From NCBI RefSeq assembly GCF_947495705.1, contig NZ_CANLZR010000003.1:341199-405198 (forward strand): DNA of 64,000 bases. Reading direction: 5' to 3'. This DNA is from an uncultured Phycicoccus sp. Lineage in GTDB: Bacteria; Actinomycetota; Actinomycetes; Actinomycetales; Dermatophilaceae. A program made the position numbers and the translations under genes. The notes under the pieces are model-generated. The model was not told the origin of the DNA, ran no database searches, and worked only from the letters and a program-made list of their open reading frames with translations. This document shows, piece by piece, positions 8,968 to 17,955 of this stretch; position 1 is the first letter of the stretch; each line of letters opens with the position of its first letter.

Positions 8968-9647
8968 CCACCAGTGCCCCCGATCTCATCACGACCTTGA
9001 CCACCGGCTGGGCCGACGCGGTCCAGCAGTGGTCCGACCAGTCCCAGGCCATGTGGGAGCAATGGGGAGTGGCCCCGTGGGCGCCCCCGGCCGGCCCCCG
9101 GCCCTCCGGCCGTCGAGCAGGAGGGTCGCGTCCGCGGCACCGGCCCGGCCATGAGCACCACCCGGGGCACGAGCGGCACGACCACGGCTGCGAGTGCGAG
9201 ACCGACGTGTGTGCGTGCTGCGTCCCCGACGCCGACATCGTCCTGCACGCCCGGGCGGGGGAGCGGCGCGTCATCCCGTTCGTCCTGCACAACCGGTGGC
9301 GCCGGGACCGAGAGGTCGGCGTCGAGGTCGGGCCCTGGCACCGCTGCAGTGGTGCGGAGCTGAACATCCAGGCCGAGGTCGACGGCGAGGGGTTCACCCT
9401 GGGGCCGTGCGAGGACCGGGTCGTGCGGCTCCTCCTGACCGTTGCCAGTGCGGACGAGGCGGACGAGGCGGCCGAGGCGGAGGAGAAGGGCGAGCCGCCG
9501 GTCCGGTTCGCCGACGTCGGTCAGTGCTCGAGCGCGTACGCCGATGTGCGGTTCGAGGGGTGCGCGCGCCCCCAGCGGGTCGCCGTCGTCGTCGAGCCCG
9601 CCGCGTGCAACGCGGTCGAGGTGGGGTGCGACTGCGGGTGCTGCTGA
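8964..9647 (+). CDS. Hypothetical protein: Trp-rich helix, His/Cys-rich linker, Ig-like domain, CDCGCC tail
   Basis: HEHHPGHERHDHGCECETDVCACC linker; translationally coupled to preceding gene. Confidence 0.6.
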   Translation: MTTSAPDLITTLTTGWADAVQQWSDQSQAMWEQWGVAPWAPPAGPRPSGRRAGGSRPRHRPGHEHHPGHERHDHGCECETDVCACCVPDADIVLHARAGERRVIPFVLHNRWRRDREVGVEVGPWHRCSGAELNIQAEVDGEGFTLGPCEDRVVRLLLTVASADEADEAAEAEEKGEPPVRFADVGQCSSAYADVRFEGCARPQRVAVVVEPAACNAVEVGCDCGCC

Positions 9648-9696
9648 CGAGGACGGTGGAGATGCTTCCTGCACGGACGAGCGGAGAGGACCAGCG

Positions 9697-10455
9697 ATGA
9701 ATTCACGCACGACGGATCCCGAGGAGAGCCTCGCCCGGCTGGGCGAACTGGCGCGTCGAGCGCTCCAGGCGCAGGCCGACGCCGCCAAGCAGTCCATCGA
9801 GCTCGGCCGGGCGGTCCTCTCGCCCGGCGCGGACCCGGGTGCCACCGGCCGCGCCTGGGCGGAAGCGGTGGGTCGGGAGGGAGCGCGCTACTGGCGTGAG
9901 GTCGGGACCCTGGGAATGGACGTGGCCGGGCAGGTCGTCACCATCGGCAGCCGCAGCGTCGCCCGCGTGCTCGGCGAGACCCAGGCAGCGGTCGACCGCA
10001 CCCGCCGGCAGCGCTCGTCGGGTGGCTCGGCCGGCTCCGCGGGCGCGGCCGCTCACGACGACGCTGCCGAGCCGGCCACTGGCCGCCCGGTCGCCGAGCG
10101 CCGGTCAGCGGCCGCGAACGCGGCCGCGAGCCCGGCGCCGCACGTCGCCGTCGGCCTCCGTGCGGCACCCGGAGGGACCGCCACGGGGACGGTCGTGCTG
10201 GCCAACCAGCACGCCCGGGCGCGACGGGTCGTCCTGACGCCGGGCGAGGTCCTGCGGGAGCCGGCCCGCGACGTCGCGCTCCCGGTGCGGGTCGACCCGG
10301 CCGGGGTGACGATCCCCGCGCACGGCGAGCAGACCGTGACCGTCGAGGTCGCCGTTCCCGAGGACGTGGTCCGCTCCGGTGAGCGGTACGTCGGGGAGAT
10401 CCAGGTCACCGGGGGCGTCGAGGCGGTCGTCGACGTGGTGATCGACCTGGACTGA
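9697..10455 (+). CDS. Phasin-like helical N-terminus fused to Ig-like domain (hypothetical)
   Basis: GGAGAGG upstream of ATG; helical ...LARRALQAQADAAKQSIELGRAV... then beta-rich C-terminus. Confidence 0.6.
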   Translation: MNSRTTDPEESLARLGELARRALQAQADAAKQSIELGRAVLSPGADPGATGRAWAEAVGREGARYWREVGTLGMDVAGQVVTIGSRSVARVLGETQAAVDRTRRQRSSGGSAGSAGAAAHDDAAEPATGRPVAERRSAAANAAASPAPHVAVGLRAAPGGTATGTVVLANQHARARRVVLTPGEVLREPARDVALPVRVDPAGVTIPAHGEQTVTVEVAVPEDVVRSGERYVGEIQVTGGVEAVVDVVIDLD

Positions 10456-11587
10456 GTGCGGACCCCGGGGCGCGGGCGGGTACTCCACCGGTTCCGGCAG
10501 CCTGCTCGTCCACGCAGTCGACCGGCCTCGGGATGAGCGGCCGGGCGGACCGCACCTCCGGCGACATCCGCAGTCCCTCGCGGACCCAGCGGGGCAGTGA
10601 CTCGTCCAGCGCGAGCCACGCCAGGGACGCCGCCACGGCGGTCCGCGCCGGTCGAGGCGCGTAGCCCAGGGCCTCGGCACGCGCCGAGGTGTACCAGTAG
10701 TAGCGACCCACGGTTCGCGCCTCGTCGGTCGTCGACAAGGGGGCGGTACCGGTCACGCGGCCCCAGGCCTCGGCCGCGGCCGAGGCGAGCCACGCGGAGG
10801 ACGAGGGCGCCTCCAGGAAGGGGCCCGGGAGGCCGGCGAGGTCGGCGACGAGGGAGTGCAGCTCTCGCCAGGTGAGGTCCTCGCCGCCGAGGAGGTACCG
10901 CTGCCCCGGCTCGCCGCGCTCGAGGAGAGCAAGATGTCCGGCGCCGACGTCCCGCGCATCGACGACGTTGCAGCCGCCCGGGTAGGTGCTGCGCGTCGGG
11001 TCGAGGAGGTAGCGCAGGACGATGGCGTTGCTCGGGCCGAGACGCGAGAACGGCCCCCCGAGGACGATGGTCGGCAGGGCCAGGACGAGGTGGAGGCCTT
11101 GGCGGTCGGCCTCGGCCAGCGCGACCTGCTCCTGTCGGACCTTGCTCGCGTAGTAGGCCGGCGCCGGTTCGTCGCCCAGCCGGTCCGCCTCCGTCCGGGT
11201 CGCGGGCTCGGCGCTGGACCCTCGGGTGACGGCTGAGCTGGTGACGACGACCCGTCCCAGGCCCGCGGCCGCTGCGGCCTCGACGACGGTGCGGGTGCCG
11301 TCGACGTTGACCCGGACCACCTCGTCGGCCTTGTCCTTCCCGTAGCTGTAGACAGCGGCGCAGTGGACCAGCGCGTCGGCGCCGTCGAGGGCGCGGGCGA
11401 GCCCGTGCGGGTCGCCCAGGTCGGTTCCGCACGTGGAGAGGGGGCCGGTCGAACCGAGCGCACGGATTCGCTCGGGCAGGGCGCGACCGGGCCGGCACAC
11501 GGCGACGACGTCGTGCCCGGCGTCGAGGGCCTCGCGCGCGACGTGGTAGCCCACCAGGCCGGTCACCCCGGTGACAGCGACCCTCAT
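10406..11587 (-). CDS. NAD-dependent epimerase/dehydratase (extended SDR, HpnA/dihydroflavonol reductase-like)
   Basis: VTGVTGLVGYHVA Rossmann motif, YYASK catalytic motif; ATGA overlap with upstream gene. Confidence 0.8.
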   Translation of the reverse strand: MRVAVTGVTGLVGYHVAREALDAGHDVVAVCRPGRALPERIRALGSTGPLSTCGTDLGDPHGLARALDGADALVHCAAVYSYGKDKADEVVRVNVDGTRTVVEAAAAAGLGRVVVTSSAVTRGSSAEPATRTEADRLGDEPAPAYYASKVRQEQVALAEADRQGLHLVLALPTIVLGGPFSRLGPSNAIVLRYLLDPTRSTYPGGCNVVDARDVGAGHLALLERGEPGQRYLLGGEDLTWRELHSLVADLAGLPGPFLEAPSSSAWLASAAAEAWGRVTGTAPLSTTDEARTVGRYYWYTSARAEALGYAPRPARTAVAASLAWLALDESLPRWVREGLRMSPEVRSARPLIPRPVDCVDEQAAGTGGVPARAPGSALSPGRSPRRRPPRRPR

Positions 11588-13575
11588 CGCCGGTCCCGCC
11601 CGCCCCGCACGTGCCGGAAGCCGTGGACGTCGACCTCGTCGGCCTCGGGGGTCCTGCTGCTGCGCTCCCCGGTGCTTCCCACCGGGTCGGGGTCGAGGCC
11701 CGACCGCTCGCTCACCCAGTCCTGGGCGGCGGTGAGCAGGAGCTCGACGGACCGGGTGAGCAGGGGCTCGTCGGGGTCCGGAGGCGGGCGCCCGATCCGG
11801 AACCCGCGGCCCTCGAAGCGCGCCTCGAGGTTGTCGAAGGTCGTCGTGAAGAACCGCCGGTAGGCCTCCTCGAGGAGGGGGTTGCGCACCTCCGGCACGA
11901 GGGTCAGGTCGAGCCCCTGCCACGATGGTGGGAGGGTGAACAGCTGCCGTCCCCGGACGGTGGCCAGGGTGCCGGTCCCGGTGCGGGTGAACGTCAGCGA
12001 CCCGTCGTCGTGAGCCGCCGAGCTGTTGGGGCTGCGGACGGTCCGCCAGAGCAGCCGGTGCTCGTCCGGGCGGCGCTCGACGAGCTCGATCTTGCACACG
12101 TCGATCGGCTCGCCGCCCCACGCCGCGAGGTAGTTCGGTTGCGGCAGGTACAGGTTGCGCTCGGCCTGCCGGACGCGGGTGGTCCACTCTCCGGCCGGGG
12201 CGGGCCCGAGCTCGACCCGTCGTCCGCCGAGGTAGTCGGCCATCAGGGCGATGCCCTCAGCCACGTCGACCCGGGCGACGAACTCGTCGAAGTCGGCGGC
12301 GATCTCGCGTCCGACCTCGAAGACCGTGGCGCCGTCGACGAGCGTCCACCGCATTTCGCCGTCCGCAGGCGCGGGGAGCCCGGCGAGGGCGTCGTCGATG
12401 ACGGCGAGGAACGTCGGCAGGTCGTCGTAGTCCTCGTTCGGGTGGGCCGCGGGCTCGAAGCCCAGCGGGACGACGCGGTGGGGGACGCGGTCCTTGTCGA
12501 GGTTGACCGACCAGGCGCGGTCGGCCACCGAGGCGGTGGCCACCCCGGCGAGGAGCCCGACGAGCGCGCCCTGCCCGACAGGGTCCGCGGCCGCGGCGAC
12601 GGCCGGGGTCAGCACCGCCCGGACCGCCGCCATGACCGGGTCGTCAGCCGTCGCCCCGTCGTCCGGGCCGCCGATGCTCGCCGCGAGCACTCGCTCCAGG
12701 CGCCGGTCGACGGTGGCCAGCCGGGCGGCCTCGACGGCGAGCGGGTGGGGGCGGGTTACGTCGGCGAACCGGGTGACGTCACCCCGGATCCGCCCACGTG
12801 GCGGCCCGATCTCGGAGAGGGCGCGTTCGACGAGCCGGGAGGCCCCCCAGTCCACGCCGAGCAGCGACGCCAAGGCCGTGTCGGCGAGCAGCGCGTCGCT
12901 CGTGACCACCACGGTGGCCGTGTCACTCGGATGGGCCAGCCGCGCCCCGTCGGCGCCGCCGCTCGTGGCAGTGGCGTCGAGGACGCACAGCGACGGGGCG
13001 AGGTGGCGAACGACATCGACCACGACGTCCGCGGGCTCGGCGCCGCCCACCTCGGGTGCCACGCCGGTCAGCGCGTCGAGGCATCCGGCATAGGTCTCGA
13101 GCAGGTCGGTGACGGCACGACCGACGACGACCCGGGTGCTAGCGCCGGCCCACCGCCGCGAGACGGGTCGTCCGTCGAGGACGCTCGACGGCGGTCCCGG
13201 GGCGGGGATCGTGTCGTCACCGAGGTCGGCGACCTCGTAGGCGCGCCCGGAGGCGGTGCGCCCCGTCAGGCCGGCCAGGTGGGCGAGGCCGCTCACCGAG
13301 CGATGGCCGCGGTCTCGGTCCTGGGCCGACAGCGAGGACCCGAGGGTCACGTCGGTGCAGCCCGCGTCGATGAGCGCATCGACCACGTGCTCGAGAACCT
13401 CGCGCGAAACGGGCGTCGGTTGGTGCAGCCGGGCACAGACGACGGCGCGGCCGGTGCGCGCGCCGAGCAGGTCATTGAGAGCTGGACGCAGGGTCGTGTC
13501 GAGTGACCCGCCATCCAGGCCGCGCAGCACGACGCCGCGGCCGGTCCGGTCGAGTCGCTCGTCCGTGCGCCTCAT
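11584..13575 (-). CDS. DUF362-like N-terminal protein with additional C-terminal domain
   Basis: Long coding frame; start refined to MRRTDERLDR; coupled to the epimerase. Confidence 0.55.
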   Translation of the reverse strand: MRRTDERLDRTGRGVVLRGLDGGSLDTTLRPALNDLLGARTGRAVVCARLHQPTPVSREVLEHVVDALIDAGCTDVTLGSSLSAQDRDRGHRSVSGLAHLAGLTGRTASGRAYEVADLGDDTIPAPGPPSSVLDGRPVSRRWAGASTRVVVGRAVTDLLETYAGCLDALTGVAPEVGGAEPADVVVDVVRHLAPSLCVLDATATSGGADGARLAHPSDTATVVVTSDALLADTALASLLGVDWGASRLVERALSEIGPPRGRIRGDVTRFADVTRPHPLAVEAARLATVDRRLERVLAASIGGPDDGATADDPVMAAVRAVLTPAVAAAADPVGQGALVGLLAGVATASVADRAWSVNLDKDRVPHRVVPLGFEPAAHPNEDYDDLPTFLAVIDDALAGLPAPADGEMRWTLVDGATVFEVGREIAADFDEFVARVDVAEGIALMADYLGGRRVELGPAPAGEWTTRVRQAERNLYLPQPNYLAAWGGEPIDVCKIELVERRPDEHRLLWRTVRSPNSSAAHDDGSLTFTRTGTGTLATVRGRQLFTLPPSWQGLDLTLVPEVRNPLLEEAYRRFFTTTFDNLEARFEGRGFRIGRPPPDPDEPLLTRSVELLLTAAQDWVSERSGLDPDPVGSTGERSSRTPEADEVDVHGFRHVRGGRDRR

Positions 13576-13805
13576 CGGACCATGAAACCACTCTGCCCGC
13601 TCCGGGGTGCGCCCTGCGCTGTCGCCGGGGCGGGCTCCCAACGCCCTGCAGAGGTCACGGGCCACCCCCTGCTGGCGGTGGTCGGGCCGCTCGGGACGAC
13701 GCGATCGGTGCTGCGAGATGACGGACCCCGTGGGTACCCATCGACGTCCTCCACTCGATGAGCGGCGACCGTGACGGGCCGAAAAGGCCTGCCGTACAGC
13801 GGAGA

Positions 13806-13881
13806 TGGTGGGCCCCGTGGGGCTCGAACCCACAACCTACGGATTAAAAGTCCGCAGCTCTACCGATTGAGCTAGAGGCCC
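13806..13881 (-). tRNA. tRNA-Lys (TTT)
   Basis: Cloverleaf GGGCCTCTAGCTCAATCGGTAGAGC...CTTTTAA anticodon loop...GGTTCGAGCCC; encoded CCA. Confidence 0.96.
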
Positions 13882-13955
13882 GCGCGGCCCCGTGGTGAGG
13901 CGGGTCCGCGACGGCCGTCAGTATGTCGCACCGGCGCCAGCGTGGGCGCCACGGG

Positions 13956-14001
13956 GATGTGGGTGAAAACCGTCGGATAGGCGATGGTCTTCACCCACAT
14001 C
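13956..14001. repeat. 12-bp perfect inverted repeat, extendable imperfectly inward
   Basis: GATGTGGGTGAA (13956-13967) and TTCACCCACATC (13990-14001). Confidence 0.8.
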
Positions 14002-14028
14002 TCGATGCGAGCAGGTGTGGTTGCGGGG

Positions 14029-14322
14029 TCAGGCGGCGCAGTCGCGGCAGAGGTTGGTGCCGGGCTTGGACTCCTGCGACCGGTGGACGAGCAGGAAGCA
14101 GCCCATGCACGAGAACTCGTCGGCCTGGCGCGGCACGACGTGCACCTCGAGGGAGAGGTCGGACAGGTCGGCGCCGGGCAGCGTGTGCCCGTCGGTGGCC
14201 TCGCTGTCCTCCTCGAGGAGGTCGATCGGCGTGCGTGAGCGGGCGGCGTCGAGCTCGACGAGGGAGTCGCTCTTGTCCTCTTCGCCCTCACGGACCCGGG
14301 GAGCGTCGTAGTCAGTTGCCAT
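14029..14322 (-). CDS. DUF4193 family protein
   Basis: MATDYDAPR...; C-terminal FSCMGCFLLVHRSQ...CRDCAA. Confidence 0.85.
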   Translation of the reverse strand: MATDYDAPRVREGEEDKSDSLVELDAARSRTPIDLLEEDSEATDGHTLPGADLSDLSLEVHVVPRQADEFSCMGCFLLVHRSQESKPGTNLCRDCAA

Positions 14323-14566
14323 GGTCGGCACCTTCCGTCGTGGTGTGCGGGTCGTTGCCGACCCCGGGGCCCCTGAGTATGTCGCGGTCGAGGGGATTCG
14401 TCAAAGGTTTGTCTAACTTGCGGCCCAGGAGCGACCGGTGCTGCGTGATGCGTGCTTCTGGGCGTACCGGTCCGCGACGCTCATGCCCGGTCAACGCCGG
14501 GAGGTGCGGGGTTGTGCCCGGTCGAGGCTGGGAGAACCCTGTGAGGCCGCCGGGGCGGCTCGCGGG

Positions 14567-15691
14567 TCAGCGGAGCAGGGTGACGGCGACGGCCACGGCG
14601 ACGATCGCGAGAATCCCCGAGGCCGGGATCCACGCCCAGTGCACCCGGCGCGGGTTGGGCCCGCGCAGGGTCAGCGACACCGGGGTGGGGTTCGGGTCGT
14701 CCGTCGCCTCGTCGACCTCGAGGTCACGATCCGCGACCAGGACGGGCCCCTGGTCGGCGGCCTCCGGCGCGGCCGCGGCCCCGGACTCGGACTCGGCGGC
14801 GCTGCCCCGCACCGTCCGTGCCGCCCGGCCCTCCGTGTCGTGGATGGCGGCCGGGTCGCGCGGAACCCCGAGCAGCTCCGCCAGCTCGCGCGCACTGCGC
14901 GGCCGGTCGTCCGGCGACTTCGCGAGACACCGCTCGATGAGGCCGCGCAGCTCCGCGGGCACCTCGTCGGGCAGCGGCGGCGGCGGGTCGTTGACCTGCG
15001 CCAGCGCGGTCGCGACCGGCGTCACCTTGTCGAACGGCCGCCGGCCGGTGAGCAGCTCGTGGGCGACGATGCCGAGGGCGTAGAGGTCGGACGCCCCGGT
15101 GGCGGCCTCCCCGAGCGCCTGCTCGGGCGAGAGGTAGTGCGGGGTGCCGACGATCTCGCCGGTGAGGGTCTGACCGGAGCCGTCGAGAGCGCGGGCGATA
15201 CCGAAGTCGGTGAGCTTCACCGTGCCCTCGGGCGTGATGAGGATGTTCGCGGGCTTGACGTCGCGGTGGACGACGCCGGCGTCGTGCGCCGCGTCGAGCG
15301 CCAGCGCGGCCTGGGCCATGATCGAGCGGACCCGTGCCGGCTCGAGGGCCCCCTCGCGCTGGACGAGGTGCGACAGCGGCTCGCCGGGGACGAGCTCCAT
15401 GACGAGGAACGCGAGGTCGTGGTCCTCGCCGTAGTCGTAGACCGTCGCGATGTTCGGGTGGCTGAGGTTGGCCGTGTAGAGAGCCTCGTCGCGGAAGCGC
15501 CGGGCGAACACGGGGTCACCGGCGGTGGTCGGCCGGAGGACCTTGACGGCGACGGTGCGCTCGAGGACGTCGTCGGTGGCCTCCCACACGTCCCCCATGC
15601 CTCCGGAGGCGACTCGTCGGACCAGCGAGTAACGCTCTCCGATGCGTACATCGGGCTGGAGCCCGGTCATCGGGCGCGTCTCGGTGGTCAC
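14567..15691 (-). CDS. Serine/threonine protein kinase
   Basis: VHRDVKPANIL, TDFGIAR, GTPHYLSPEQ; C-terminal TM helix. Confidence 0.93.
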   Translation of the reverse strand: MTTETRPMTGLQPDVRIGERYSLVRRVASGGMGDVWEATDDVLERTVAVKVLRPTTAGDPVFARRFRDEALYTANLSHPNIATVYDYGEDHDLAFLVMELVPGEPLSHLVQREGALEPARVRSIMAQAALALDAAHDAGVVHRDVKPANILITPEGTVKLTDFGIARALDGSGQTLTGEIVGTPHYLSPEQALGEAATGASDLYALGIVAHELLTGRRPFDKVTPVATALAQVNDPPPPLPDEVPAELRGLIERCLAKSPDDRPRSARELAELLGVPRDPAAIHDTEGRAARTVRGSAAESESGAAAAPEAADQGPVLVADRDLEVDEATDDPNPTPVSLTLRGPNPRRVHWAWIPASGILAIVAVAVAVTLLR

Positions 15692-15749
15692 GAGGGAAAA
15701 CCCTAACCGCTGGGGCCGCCGATCCGACCCGGGCTGACCTGCGGGTTTG

Positions 15750-16931
15750 TCAACCCCCGGAGGGCCGGTCGCCCCGCCGCCGCGCGACCTCGGACGGCAG
15801 CGCCTCCAGGGTCACGGATTGCCCTGTGCCGGTGCGCTGCCCGCGCTTGGAGTCCGCAGCGCGCCCACCCGCGGGTGCGTCCACGGCCGCGTCCCGACGG
15901 ATCGCTCGCCCCTGCGCGATCCGCTCGTCGAGCTTCTCGCGGGCCTTCTCGGACTGCGTGGTGTCCCGCGGCGGCAGCTGGATGGACCGCTCGGCCGCGA
16001 TGCCCGCCTCGAGCTGGCGGGCCCGCTCGAGCTCGGCGTCCAGCTCGGCCCCGAGCAGCAGCGCGATGTTGGTGAGCCACAGCCACAGGAGGAAGACGAT
16101 GACGCCACCGAGCGAGCCGTACGTGGCGTTGTAGTTGCCGAAGTTGCTGACGTAGAAGCCGAACGCGATCGACGCGACGACCCACACGAGGATCGCGAGC
16201 ACCGCGCCGGGGGAGATCCACCGGAACTTGGGCTGTCGGACGTTCGGGGTGAAGTAGTAGAGCATCGCCACCATCCCCATGACGACGACGAGGATGACCG
16301 GCCACTTCGCGAGGTCCCACACGTCGACCGCCTGCTGCCCCACCCCGATGAGCCCGCCGACGGCGCGGGTGACCGGGCCGGTGACGACCAAGCCGACGAG
16401 CACGAGGGCGCCGAGGACGACGAGCGCCACAGTCACCGCGAAGTTGGCCGGCCGCAGCTTCCACACCGGCCGGCCCTCGTCGACCCCGTAGACCCGGTTC
16501 ATCGCGCGGCCGAACGCGCCGACGTACCCGGAGGCGGAGAACAGGGCGGCGAGGATACCGATGACGAACGTGAACCCCGCGGCCTGCGAGGCGACCATCT
16601 CCTCGAGCGGCCCGCGCAGCTGCTCGACGACCTGCCCCTGCCCGAGCCGCACGAGCAGGCTCAGCAGCTGGTCGACCGTCTGCGCGCCGTTGCCGAACAG
16701 GCCGAGGAGCGAGACGAGCGCCAACAGCGCGGGGGCGACCGAGAGCACCGAGTAGTAGGTGAGGGCGGCGGCCAGGTCGGTGGACTGGTCCCGCTGGAAC
16801 TCCGCGACGGCGCTCTTGAACGTGTACTTCCACCCGCGCCCGGACAGCTCCGTCGGGGAGTCGGGCTTCGCGTCGGTGTCGGGCGGGGGCGCGGTGGCGG
16901 CCTTGGCCGCGGCGGATCCCTCGGTGGGCAT
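15750..16931 (-). CDS. YihY/BrkB family inner-membrane protein
   Basis: DLAAALTYYSVLSVAPALLAL...FGRAMNRVYGVDE motifs. Confidence 0.92.
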   Translation of the reverse strand: MPTEGSAAAKAATAPPPDTDAKPDSPTELSGRGWKYTFKSAVAEFQRDQSTDLAAALTYYSVLSVAPALLALVSLLGLFGNGAQTVDQLLSLLVRLGQGQVVEQLRGPLEEMVASQAAGFTFVIGILAALFSASGYVGAFGRAMNRVYGVDEGRPVWKLRPANFAVTVALVVLGALVLVGLVVTGPVTRAVGGLIGVGQQAVDVWDLAKWPVILVVVMGMVAMLYYFTPNVRQPKFRWISPGAVLAILVWVVASIAFGFYVSNFGNYNATYGSLGGVIVFLLWLWLTNIALLLGAELDAELERARQLEAGIAAERSIQLPPRDTTQSEKAREKLDERIAQGRAIRRDAAVDAPAGGRAADSKRGQRTGTGQSVTLEALPSEVARRRGDRPSGG

Positions 16932-17052
16932 GTCGTCTCCTCGGAGCGTGCAGGCACAGGTCGGGGTCGGACCCAACCTAGCCGGAAGCCGGGTGACCGG
17001 GCAGGTCGCGGGTCCGCAGGACGCACGTCGAGCCACCTGACACACTGGCGCG

Positions 17053-17697
17053 GTGACGACTGACGGAGGCCGACCCGTCCCGCGCCGGCCCATCCGCTTC
17101 GGGCCGGCGGACCTCGAGGCGCACGGCGGCACGCGCCCGGGGCCGGCCGAGACCACCGAGGTGGCCCACCAGACCGCGGCCATCCTCGTCGGTACCGGCC
17201 GGGCCGCCCACGACCCCGAGGTCACCTCCCGGCTCGTCGGCCTCGTCGACGACCTCGGGCTGCCGACGATCGCCGACCTGTGGTCCTCCCGCCCCGCCCG
17301 CTCGCTCCCCGGGGCCCTGTGGCGGCTCTACGCGCTGCGTGAGTGGGTGCGCCGCAACCCGGAGGGGGCCAGCCGCGAGTACGCCGCCGGCATGCGGTTC
17401 ACCGATGTCGCGCACGTCGTCGCGGGCATCGCCGAGCCGCCCCGCCCCGAGGAGCTGCAGCGCGTCGCCGACCAGATCCTCGCGGGCATCTTCGACGGGG
17501 ACCTCGCGGTCGCGCTCGAGCGGGCATCGGCGTTCTGCGCGGTCATCGCGGCCGGGCGCGCCGAGCTCGCCCACGACTCGGACGGCGTCGACCCCGACGC
17601 CGCCACCGGCCTGACCCGCAGCGGCGCGGCCCTGCTCGCGACCGGCGAGGACCTGCGCGCCTGCGCCAACCTGTGGCGCTCGCGGGACCTGGACTGA
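17053..17697 (+). CDS. Conserved hypothetical protein
   Basis: GTG start, long open frame. Confidence 0.65.
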   Translation: MTTDGGRPVPRRPIRFGPADLEAHGGTRPGPAETTEVAHQTAAILVGTGRAAHDPEVTSRLVGLVDDLGLPTIADLWSSRPARSLPGALWRLYALREWVRRNPEGASREYAAGMRFTDVAHVVAGIAEPPRPEELQRVADQILAGIFDGDLAVALERASAFCAVIAAGRAELAHDSDGVDPDAATGLTRSGAALLATGEDLRACANLWRSRDLD

Positions 17698-17698
17698 G

Positions 17699-17727
17699 CC
17701 TCCCGGCACGCGGACTTCCGCGGGAGG
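17699..17727 (+). terminator. Candidate terminator hairpin
   Basis: CCTCCCG...CGGGAGG just after stop at 17697. Confidence 0.45.
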
Positions 17728-17767
17728 GAACACACTGGCGACCCCGACGCGTTAGGGTCTATCGGTA

Positions 17768-17850
17768 GGTGCCGGACCGCGGCAGCCCCGGGTCCCAACA
17801 TCAGCCGCTACGAGCGGCCACGCGCCGTGAGGCGCTCCCGGTCCGGCACC
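17768..17850 (+). ncRNA. Candidate structured RNA: 12-bp closing stem with two internal hairpins
   Basis: GGTGCCGGACCG/CGGTCCGGCACC outer stem; GCCGCT-ACG-AGCGGC and GCGCC-N4-GGCGC inside; TAGGGT element just upstream. Confidence 0.4.
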
Positions 17851-17955
17851 CACCACCTCCCGTCCCGCCGGCGCGCCGACACCGCCGCCGACGGCCCCGG
17901 CACTTTCCCTGTGGATGACCTACCGCCCCCTGCTCGGGCGCCGTACCGTTGACCC

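Noticed and set aside
11611-13506. 631-aa plus-strand ORF
   Set aside because: Antisense of the DUF362-like gene; Gly/Arg/Asp-rich artefact
17768-17850. SRP (4.5S) RNA
   Set aside because: Lacks the conserved GGTCAGGTCCGGAAGGAAGCAGCC apical region
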